NCBI GenBank assembly: GCA_017622845.1
Contig: JAGAQJ010000012.1
Coordinates: forward strand, 1 to 64,000
Source of the DNA: Lachnospiraceae bacterium
GTDB taxonomy: Bacteria > Bacillota > Clostridia > Lachnospirales > Lachnospiraceae
Direction: 5' to 3'
DNA: 64,000 bases
The notes beneath the pieces are model-generated. The model was not told where the DNA came from, did not search any database, and saw only the letters and a program-made list of their open reading frames with translations. Within the stretch, counting starts at the first letter, position 1. Each line of letters begins with the position of its first letter. Positions 40,353 to 47,681 of the stretch are shown one piece after another. A program made the translations under genes and the position numbers.

Positions 40353-41412
40353 TCATCATCCTCATTTTACGTATGAAATACAAATCCATTTCTTCCTGTT
40401 CCATAAAATCTTCCGGCCATTCGCTTAAATCCGCGTTTTCATCAATTGTTATCCTTTTTGCCTGACAAGCACTGTCAAAAAAATAAATAGCAGCTTGAGA
40501 AGACTCCAATCCGCATTCACAATCTACGATTACTTTTCTCAGCCCATTTACAATATGGTCACTGTGCGTTTCTATGATTACCTGTACTCCTGTACTTACC
40601 AATCGTGCAAGAAATCGCATTAAAGCGGATTGCGCCTTCGGATGCAGATGCAGTTCCGGATTTTCTACTATAACAATATCCCCTTTACCTGCAAGCAGCC
40701 CACTAACTAAAATCGGAAGTATGAAGCTGATTCCATATCCGACATTTGTTTTGTGAAGCTTTTGTTCCTTGCCAAAACGCATTGATATCAGATTATCATT
40801 TCCTGTTGTCGCAGCCATCACCTGATTTCCCGGCAATATATAATCCAGCCATTCATTTACCTGCGTCATAAGCAACAGATTTTCCATATCCTTGCAGTTT
40901 CGTCTTTTATCTACAGGAATTTTGTTTGAACGTCCTTTTTCCAGAATAAAACCTATATATTCACTTTCTTTTCCCAACTCAAGCTTTGTTACATTGCCCC
41001 TTTTCTGAAGCTGGCTGATTGTTCTGTCTGAGCCTAAATACCACACTTTCCCCCAATTTTTCACTGGGTATGCATTTAGCGGATTGGATTGATAATAGAC
41101 GTTGTTGTCATTTTCTTCTGAATAAAACACAAAACCAATATCGTGCTCATTGATTGTTAGTTTTACAGAAATTTCTTCCTCTTCGGCATTGTCATATAAT
41201 ATCTCATCAAAAGAATATAAATCTGCGTTATATTTCATATTCATCAAATCAAAATTTCCATTTGACTCCCAGGCTTCCCTTGCCAGCAGCATAGCCTGTA
41301 TAACAGAGGATTTTCCACATGAATTAACACCACATAAAACAGTAAAGGGCTTACATTCCATTTCCATATGATGAAAACATTTAAAATTTTGTAATTCCAG
41401 CCTGCTAATCAT
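40312..41412 (-). CDS. AAA-family ATPase (OLD-like, DUF3696-type)
   Basis: 366 residues. An SMC/ABC-type ATPase split by an insert: SRLELQNFKCFHHMEMECKP, Walker A CGVNSCGKSSVIQAM, a signature region TNVGYGISFILPILVSGL, Walker B IVIVENPELHLHPKAQSAL and an ETHSDHIVNGLR switch. The end (SEWPEDFMEQEEMDLYFIRK) matches DUF3696-type ATPases. It has no TOPRIM nuclease domain, unlike OLD. It lies 11 bp after the DUF262 gene and overlaps the next, forming a tight three-gene unit typical of defence cassettes. Confidence 0.88.
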   Translation of the reverse strand: MISRLELQNFKCFHHMEMECKPFTVLCGVNSCGKSSVIQAMLLAREAWESNGNFDLMNMKYNADLYSFDEILYDNAEEEEISVKLTINEHDIGFVFYSEENDNNVYYQSNPLNAYPVKNWGKVWYLGSDRTISQLQKRGNVTKLELGKESEYIGFILEKGRSNKIPVDKRRNCKDMENLLLMTQVNEWLDYILPGNQVMAATTGNDNLISMRFGKEQKLHKTNVGYGISFILPILVSGLLAGKGDIVIVENPELHLHPKAQSALMRFLARLVSTGVQVIIETHSDHIVNGLRKVIVDCECGLESSQAAIYFFDSACQAKRITIDENADLSEWPEDFMEQEEMDLYFIRKMRMMNDNRHTNEYPDNL

Positions 41413-41423
41413 TTCATTCTCTC

Positions 41424-42845
41424 CTATATATAAATGCTGTCTAAAAACGCACTTATCCTTCCCATTGTCGTTTCTCTCAACTGATAATTGGTATTATGTG
41501 AAATGGAGTAATAAAAATCTTCATCTTCCCATAGGAATTGGGCAAATTCATCCGTAATCAATCCTTTTTGCTGAATCTGCTTCATGGAATATTGCTTTAA
41601 CATAATAGAAAAGGCGATGAACAGCGATTTATTAACCGGATATTTTTTATTCGTTATCTTACCGGTAACATCTACCTCTATTTTTCTAAAAGCCCTGTTT
41701 CCAAACATTAGCACCGCTTTAACCATAGCATCTATAAAATTCGTTTTGATTTTTTCATAAGGCACTCTGCGGCAATTATTCAGTGCAACTGCAATATCAT
41801 CCAAAAAATCATCCATTTTGGTTGTATATTCCAACTCAAGAAAATTATCATAGGTCAGGCAATAAAATCCTATATACCTCAATACCAATTCCTGTGCCAT
41901 CATCCGCTTATCGCTTACTCCATAGTCTGTAGCTTTCGCAAATTCCTCCGAATCAACAAGCTCCTTTACAAACTCTCTAATCTCTTTCTTCATAAATGCA
42001 TGGCGCACTTCCTGCTTATTCAGCTCTTTTCCGCCAGTGTTCAGCCGTTTAAAAATATCAAGCTTTACATTTTCCGGCGTACTCGGCTCTATGACATTAC
42101 AATCAATCTGATAACGTCTCAATGCACGTACCAGCTGTGGCCGTAATGATTTGTCTTCCGGCAAATCACTTCTCTTGAAATATTTTCCTTCACATTCCTC
42201 ACCCAAATACTCAAGCTTAGACAGCTTAAATTCATTTTTAAAAAACTTATATATTGTTGTCAATCTCTGCAAACCATCGACAACCTGCAGCTTACCGTTT
42301 TTGTCTCTTGAAAGGTAAAACATCGGCAGCGGAATATTCAATAAAATAGATTCTATCAGTCTTGACTTCCGTACATTATCCCACACATAATCCCTTTGAA
42401 AAGCAGGTGCCAAATCTAAAACAGGTTCCTCGTCTTCTTCTCCATCCACCATGCTTACAATTTCTTTTAAGGAAAAACGTGCCTGTGCAACAGTAATTAA
42501 CTGTGGATCATATGGAACCTTTATCCCTGCATCTTTATCTTCCTCGTCATTTTCATCATACTCAAAGCCGCTTTCAAAACTCTCCTGCTGCTGCCTAATC
42601 CGCTTCTCATATTCTTCTTCAAATTGTCCTAATATCTGCTCCTTATAATGCTGCAGCGTTTGGGCAAGCCGAATAAAACGATAAATTCTGCCCTCTGCAA
42701 AATTTTCCGATTGTTCAATTTCAATCACAATGGTCTGATCAGAGGAAATGTAGGAATTATCGTCCTTTTTCTCAAAGCGAATCTCTTTTTCTTCCTCTCC
42801 AATATTGCTGTAAATAACGATTGCCGGTGATTTCACGCTTTCCAT
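41424..42845 (-). CDS. DUF262 (GmrSD/ParB-like) protein
   Basis: 473 residues. The core carries FQRDYVWDNVRKSRLIESIL, LNIPLPMFYLSRD and KLQVVDGLQRLTTIYKFFKN (the DGQQR motif of DUF262 with Gln replaced by Leu), then FKRLNTGGKELNKQEVRHAF. An acidic N-terminal extension of about 110 residues precedes it. DUF262 proteins have a ParB/sulfiredoxin-like NTPase fold and occur in type IV restriction (GmrS) and other anti-phage systems. AAAGGAG precedes the ATG. It is the first gene of the three-gene cassette. Confidence 0.88.
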   Translation of the reverse strand: MESVKSPAIVIYSNIGEEEKEIRFEKKDDNSYISSDQTIVIEIEQSENFAEGRIYRFIRLAQTLQHYKEQILGQFEEEYEKRIRQQQESFESGFEYDENDEEDKDAGIKVPYDPQLITVAQARFSLKEIVSMVDGEEDEEPVLDLAPAFQRDYVWDNVRKSRLIESILLNIPLPMFYLSRDKNGKLQVVDGLQRLTTIYKFFKNEFKLSKLEYLGEECEGKYFKRSDLPEDKSLRPQLVRALRRYQIDCNVIEPSTPENVKLDIFKRLNTGGKELNKQEVRHAFMKKEIREFVKELVDSEEFAKATDYGVSDKRMMAQELVLRYIGFYCLTYDNFLELEYTTKMDDFLDDIAVALNNCRRVPYEKIKTNFIDAMVKAVLMFGNRAFRKIEVDVTGKITNKKYPVNKSLFIAFSIMLKQYSMKQIQQKGLITDEFAQFLWEDEDFYYSISHNTNYQLRETTMGRISAFLDSIYI

Positions 42846-42976
42846 TCCACTCCTTTATGCGAATTTACATAAAATATTATTGTTGCTCTGCATGACTCAT
42901 GTTCGATAACAGAAAGCCATAATTGCCCTTTTGCTGTTTCTTTATGAAAATATAATAAGCGCATACCAATGAAATG

Positions 42977-43639
42977 TCAAGGCAAGCCGCGTCCTGTCCC
43001 TTCTGCAAGCATATGGTCATACTCTTCCCATGAGATATATCTGCCGCCCATGCTTTCCAGATGTTCTGTGTGAAACTGACAGTCGATGAACAAAAAATCG
43101 TTTTTCTCAAGAAGCTGTGCAAATACAATCAACGCTGTTTTCGAACCGTTTTCCTTCTCAGAAAACATGCTTTCACCAAAAAAACACTTACCGATAGAAA
43201 CTCCATAAAATCCACCGGCAAGCTCGCCATCTTCAAAAACCTCCACACTGACTGCAAACCCTTCCTCGTTCAGGCGGTGATATGCCTCCTCCATCTCATC
43301 CGATATCCATGTGCCTTCGTTAAATTCTCTTTTGACACGGCATCGGTGCATCGTATCTGCAAAATCCCTGTTTAATACGATGCGAAACTCATGCTTTTTC
43401 ATATACTTCCTCATGGAGTGTGAGATGTGAATTTCCTTTGGAAAAATCACAAAACGCTTCTTCGGACACCACCACATAATCTCATCTCCCGGGTTATACC
43501 ATGGAAAAATTCCATGCGTATATGCCAGCAAAAGCCGGTCAACACACAAATCTCCCCCGACAGCAAGCAGACCGTCTTCTCTTGCAAGCGTCGGATTCGG
43601 AAAGGTTATCTTCTCCTCACTCAACCGAAAAACAGGCAT
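42977..43639 (-). CDS. aat: leucyl/phenylalanyl-tRNA-protein transferase
   Basis: 220 residues with the Aat signatures FPNPTLAREDGLLAVGGDLC, YTHGIFPWYN, MWWCPKKRFVIFP, GTWISDEMEEAYHRLNEEGF, GGFYGVSIGKCFFGESMFS and FIDCQFHTEHLESMGG. It adds Leu or Phe to N-terminal Lys/Arg and so creates primary N-degrons. It follows clpA by 5 bp, after clpS, giving a full N-degron pathway in one operon. Aat is uncommon in Firmicutes as far as I know. Confidence 0.95.
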   Translation of the reverse strand: MPVFRLSEEKITFPNPTLAREDGLLAVGGDLCVDRLLLAYTHGIFPWYNPGDEIMWWCPKKRFVIFPKEIHISHSMRKYMKKHEFRIVLNRDFADTMHRCRVKREFNEGTWISDEMEEAYHRLNEEGFAVSVEVFEDGELAGGFYGVSIGKCFFGESMFSEKENGSKTALIVFAQLLEKNDFLFIDCQFHTEHLESMGGRYISWEEYDHMLAEGTGRGLP

Positions 43640-43644
43640 ATGCT

Positions 43645-45996
43645 TTACCTCTTTCCTTTCAAATCTCCTTTACTAAGCTGAAAGCTGTCACCACTGACAG
43701 TCAGACTGCATTTTCCGCCTTTTTTGAACTTTCCAAACAAGATTTCGTCCACCAAAAGCGGCTTTATCTCGTTCTGAATCACGCGGTCGATTTCTCTGGC
43801 TCCGAATTCTGTCGTGATGCCTTTCTTTTTTACAAGTGTTTTTGCTGCTGCATCGACAGTAAGTGCAACCTTCTTCTGTAAAAGCAGCGTTTGAAGCTCT
43901 CCAAGCTTTTTCTCCGTAATCTGCTCTGCCATCATCTCGTCCATGCCATGAAATACTACGATTCGGTTCAGGCGGTTGCGGAATTCGGGCTGAAAAATGC
44001 GCTTTACTTCTTCCATAATCACATCTGCCTTCACATCCTGCCCCTGAAAGCCGATTCCATGCTTTCCAATCCGGTTTGCTCCCGCATTGGAGGTCATGAT
44101 AAGGATGACATTTCTAAAGTCTGCCTTTCTGCCCTGATTATCTGTCAGTGTCGCATAATCCATGACCTGCAGCAGGATATTGTAAATATCCGGGTGTGCC
44201 TTTTCAATCTCATCTAAGAGCAGAACGGCATGCGGATTTTTGCGTATCTGCTCGGTTAAAAGTCCGCCCTCCTCATAGCCTACATAACCTGCCGGTGAAC
44301 CGATTAATTTTGCAACAGCATGCTTTTCCTCATACTCACTCATGTCGAAACGCACCAGCTTCACACCCAGTTCGTCGGCCAGACTTCTTGCAATCTCAGT
44401 CTTTCCGACACCTGTCGGACCAACAAACAGAAGGCTTGCCAAAGGTTTTCCTTCCTCCAAAAGTCCTGCCCTTGAAAATTTCACTGCATTGACGACCTGT
44501 GATACTGCTTCTTTCTGACCATATACACGACCCGTCAGTCTCTGTTCAAGTGTTGCAAGGGTCGTAATCTCATCCTGTTCAACTACCTGCTTTGGAATCT
44601 GACAGGTCTTTGATAAAATTTCATCAATCAGATTTTTATTGACGGACTGCGTTTTTTGTTCCAGCGGATGCATACGGCGGTAAGCTCCTGCCTCGTCCAT
44701 CAAATCAATCGCCTTATCCGGCAGATAACGTTCATTGACATACTTTGCGCTCATTTTGACAGCATACTCAAGGACGCCTTTTGCGTATGTCACTCCGTGA
44801 AATTTCTCATAGCTCTTTTTTAAGCCTTCTAAAATCCGAATCGCATCCTGTATATCCGGCTCCTTAATATCAATGTTCTGAAAACGCCTTACCAGACTTT
44901 TGCTTTTTTCAAAGTGCTTTTTGTATTCCTCATAGGTTGTCGCTCCAATAAAGCGGATATGTCCTGCCGTCAGATAGGGCTTTAACATATTTGAAATATC
45001 GAAAGCGCCGCCGTTTACAGCGCCTGCACCCACAATATTATGAATTTCATCAATATAGATAATAGGCTTTTCTTCCTTACTGATGCTGTCCATCACGCGT
45101 TTGAAGCGTCTTTCAAAATCGCCGCGAAACTGCGTTCCGGCAAGAAGACTGCCTAAATCCAGCGAAAATATTTTTGCCCCTTTCAGCGGAGCCGGAACCT
45201 TATCTTCCTCAATCAGTCTGGCAAGCCCATATGTAATTGCCGTTTTACCGACTCCCGGTTCTCCGATGTGCAACGGATTATTCTTCTCCTTGCGGCAAAG
45301 AATCTGCATAGTCCGCTCCAATTCTTCCTCCCTGCCAATCAGCGGATTAACACCTTTCAGCTCATCATTCAGGCAGATGGCATACTGCTCCCACAATCTC
45401 GTACTTCCCTGTCCGCTGTCCGCCTCCATGTCATCTGCTTCCTTTTCGTGAAAGGCATTTTTATCAACACTTGCTTTGTTACCTGAGGACTGCTTCTCAT
45501 ACGGCATTGTAATTTGTTGCCAATTATGAAATGCATTTTCACCACCACCCGCATTATTGCCTGAAGACTGTTCCTCGTACAGTATTGTCATTTCCTGCAA
45601 AAGCTCTGCATGCTCTACTCCCTGCAATCGCATATAATAAACGGCATAGCTCTCCTCAAGCGCAAACATTGCATGCATGATGTGTGTCAGCTCTACCCTT
45701 GCCTTACCGCTGCTCTGGGCAGACTGCCATGCATAAGCCAGCACATTTGCCATACCTGCTGAAAACTCGGGATTGCAATCCACATCTGATTTTTCCATAT
45801 ATTCGTCCATATAATTTTTTAACTGATTCGACAGCTCATCAGTACTTCCTCCGCAAGCCTCAAATGCCTCCGCAAATATCGGATGTCTGCATATGACATA
45901 TAGTGCCAACTCCGGTGTCGCAAGTTCATAATGCTCGCTTTTTGCCAATTCCAATACCGTTTTGATTATTTCTGCTACTTCTCTTGACACATGCAT
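43645..45996 (-). CDS. clpA: ClpA-type AAA+ unfoldase
   Basis: 783 residues: a Clp N domain (about 1-150), a variable linker (about 150-215) containing an imperfect tandem duplication of about 25 residues, D1 with HIGEPGVGKTAITYGLARL and IIYIDEIHNIVGAGAV, and D2 with LFVGPTGVGKTEIARSLADE, LLLDEIEKAHPDIYNILLQV and NAGANRIG, plus GIGFQG in the ClpP-loop region (IGL/F type). There is no ClpB/ClpC middle domain, so ClpA is the right class. It receives substrates from ClpS, encoded 5 bp upstream, and would feed ClpP, which lies outside the window. Confidence 0.95.
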   Translation of the reverse strand: MHVSREVAEIIKTVLELAKSEHYELATPELALYVICRHPIFAEAFEACGGSTDELSNQLKNYMDEYMEKSDVDCNPEFSAGMANVLAYAWQSAQSSGKARVELTHIMHAMFALEESYAVYYMRLQGVEHAELLQEMTILYEEQSSGNNAGGGENAFHNWQQITMPYEKQSSGNKASVDKNAFHEKEADDMEADSGQGSTRLWEQYAICLNDELKGVNPLIGREEELERTMQILCRKEKNNPLHIGEPGVGKTAITYGLARLIEEDKVPAPLKGAKIFSLDLGSLLAGTQFRGDFERRFKRVMDSISKEEKPIIYIDEIHNIVGAGAVNGGAFDISNMLKPYLTAGHIRFIGATTYEEYKKHFEKSKSLVRRFQNIDIKEPDIQDAIRILEGLKKSYEKFHGVTYAKGVLEYAVKMSAKYVNERYLPDKAIDLMDEAGAYRRMHPLEQKTQSVNKNLIDEILSKTCQIPKQVVEQDEITTLATLEQRLTGRVYGQKEAVSQVVNAVKFSRAGLLEEGKPLASLLFVGPTGVGKTEIARSLADELGVKLVRFDMSEYEEKHAVAKLIGSPAGYVGYEEGGLLTEQIRKNPHAVLLLDEIEKAHPDIYNILLQVMDYATLTDNQGRKADFRNVILIMTSNAGANRIGKHGIGFQGQDVKADVIMEEVKRIFQPEFRNRLNRIVVFHGMDEMMAEQITEKKLGELQTLLLQKKVALTVDAAAKTLVKKKGITTEFGAREIDRVIQNEIKPLLVDEILFGKFKKGGKCSLTVSGDSFQLSKGDLKGKR
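45490..45640 (-). repeat. imperfect tandem duplication in clpA linker
   Basis: Two units of about 75 bp code for YEEQSSGNNAGGGENAFHNW and YEKQSSGNKASVDKNAFHEK. The reading frame is kept. The duplication lies in the flexible linker between the ClpA N domain and D1. Confidence 0.75.
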
Positions 45997-46001
45997 CACA
46001 A

Positions 46002-46301
46002 TTATGCCTCCTCAATTGTCATTCGAAACGGAAACCCCTCTGCCTTGGCTCTGGCTGCTGCGGTCTGAACCTTGGAAACCGCAATATCATACGGATAAGA
46101 GCCTACTGCTGCTTTACCTGCCTCATGTACTAACAGCATCAGCCTCTCTGCTTCTGCCTCGTCCTTATGAAAAATCTCAACCAAAATATCAACCACAAAC
46201 TCCATTGTGGTAAAGTCATCATTATGCATAATCACCTTATAGTTCTTTGGCTCACGTATTCTGATTCTGGTGTTTTCTCTTGTTTCTCCCTGTAACGCCA
46301 T
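46002..46301 (-). CDS. clpS: ATP-dependent Clp protease adaptor ClpS
   Basis: 99 residues: NYKVIMHNDDFTTMEFVVDI (the N-end-binding Asn-Asp pocket motif), LVEIFHKDEAEAERLMLLVH, then EAGKAAVGSYPYDIAVSKVQ. It binds N-degron residues (Leu, Phe, Tyr, Trp) and hands them to ClpA. It lies 61 bp after the VWA gene of the preceding cluster and directly before clpA and aat. Confidence 0.95.
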   Translation of the reverse strand: MALQGETRENTRIRIREPKNYKVIMHNDDFTTMEFVVDILVEIFHKDEAEAERLMLLVHEAGKAAVGSYPYDIAVSKVQTAAARAKAEGFPFRMTIEEA

Positions 46302-46361
46302 TTTGTTTCCTTCTGTGCTATATATTTTTTCTATAAAATTTTTCCGCGAAATCCTGCTTCC

Positions 46362-47531
46362 CTATTTCTTCTTATTCTTATCGAAATCGGATAAGTCCTG
46401 ACCCTTCAGCGCCTTTTCAAGAAGCTCAGGCAAAAGCTGCGGACTGCATGCAAAGCAAGGAATACCAAGTCCTGCAAGCTTTTGCGCCATCTGCGTATCA
46501 TAGTATGGTTTACCGCCGTCTGCAAGTGCCAGCAGGCTTACCACGGTCACGCCGGAAGCCTTCATCTCCTCCATGCGCCGCAAAAGTGCAGCCCTGTTTC
46601 CGCCCTCCTCAAGGTCTGATATGAGGAAAAACAACGTTTTGGACGGATTTTCTATAAACTGTTCACAATAAGCCACGGACTTATTAATGTCCGTACCGCC
46701 GCCAAGCTGGAAACCAAAAAGCAGGTCGACTGGGTCATCACTTTTTTCCGTCAAATCAACAATGTTCGTGTCAAACGCAACAATCCTTGTCTTTACGCTT
46801 GCCATGCTTGCCAGGATACAGCTGATAATCGAGGAATAAATGACAGATTCCCCCATGGAACCACTTTGGTCAATGTCGAGTATAATGGTCCACTTGTTTG
46901 CCGCTGTCGTACTCGTCCGGTCAAAAAAGTAAAAATGTTCCGGCACAATCGTTTTTAAATCGGGATTATAATGCTTTAAATTGCGGCTTATTGTCATTTT
47001 ATAGTCCATTGCGGAAGCTGACGGAATTGGTGAATGCTTTTTCTTATTGACTGCTGCGGTCACTGCGCGTCTGATATCCTGCTCTAAAAGCTTATTAATC
47101 TCCTCCACAATCTTTTTGATAAATTCACGGACACTCTCCTTGGAACGCTTGGGTATCTGGTCCTTCAGCATCAGGATTGTCGATGCCAGACTGACATCAG
47201 GCTCCATATTTTCCAGAAGCTCAGGCTCAAATAATAGCTGCTTTAGCCCGCAGCGTGTCACAGCATCATTTTGTATGACCGTCACAAGCTCCTTGTCAAA
47301 CAAGGTTCTCACATCGCCGAGCCAACGGCTAATCTGCGGATTGGAAGGTCCCCTGCCTGCTCCCTGACTGCCAAATCCGCCAAGCTCTGTGCGGTTATAT
47401 ATCGAAGCAAGCGCCTGATCCATCAAGTCCTGTTCCTGTGTCAGGCTATAATTTGTCATATCCGAAAAGCGTTTTTCGCTTTCCTTTCCTAAAATCAAAC
47501 GCCATCTGCGAATTTGTTCTTCTATCTCCAT
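46362..47531 (-). CDS. VWA-domain protein of MoxR/DUF5682/SWIM cluster
   Basis: 389 residues. An N-terminal helical region (IEEQIRRWRLILGKESEKRF; then TRCGLKQLLFEPELLENMEP) precedes a VWA domain (about 200-370) with an intact MIDAS DIDQSGSMGES and FFLISDLEEGGNRAALLRRM. The domain should bind metal and a partner protein. In clusters of this type VWA and MoxR act as a chaperone-like pair. GAGGT precedes the ATG. It is the last gene of the five-gene cluster. Confidence 0.88.
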   Translation of the reverse strand: MEIEEQIRRWRLILGKESEKRFSDMTNYSLTQEQDLMDQALASIYNRTELGGFGSQGAGRGPSNPQISRWLGDVRTLFDKELVTVIQNDAVTRCGLKQLLFEPELLENMEPDVSLASTILMLKDQIPKRSKESVREFIKKIVEEINKLLEQDIRRAVTAAVNKKKHSPIPSASAMDYKMTISRNLKHYNPDLKTIVPEHFYFFDRTSTTAANKWTIILDIDQSGSMGESVIYSSIISCILASMASVKTRIVAFDTNIVDLTEKSDDPVDLLFGFQLGGGTDINKSVAYCEQFIENPSKTLFFLISDLEEGGNRAALLRRMEEMKASGVTVVSLLALADGGKPYYDTQMAQKLAGLGIPCFACSPQLLPELLEKALKGQDLSDFDKNKKK

Positions 47532-47560
47532 GCTCTACCTCTTATGCTAACGCATGACCC

Positions 47561-47594
47561 AGACCATGCAAAACCGCTTCGCGGTATCGACCTG
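47561..47594. repeat. dispersed intergenic hairpin repeat A, copy 3
   Basis: CAGACCATGCAAAACCGC-TTC-GCGGTATCGACCTG: a perfect 5-bp inner stem ACCGC/GCGGT. It is followed 41 bp later by a family B hairpin, together filling the gap between the VWA and DUF5682 genes. Confidence 0.7.
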
Positions 47595-47635
47595 CGTACC
47601 ACGGTCTGAGTCTCTCAGTCACTACCCTATCTCAT

Positions 47636-47660
47636 GAGGTTTGCAGCAAGTGCAAACCTC
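47636..47660. repeat. dispersed intergenic hairpin repeat B, copy 3
   Basis: GAGGTTTGCA, loop GCAAG, TGCAAACCTC: a perfect 10-bp stem, followed by TGCACGAAAC. It is the best example of family B. Confidence 0.75.
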
Positions 47661-47681
47661 TGCACGAAACTGTCTCATTCA

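Noticed and set aside
45490-45640. Tandem repeats that might be a CRISPR array
   Set aside because: Only two in-frame units exist, inside clpA, with no spacers and no cas genes anywhere in the window.
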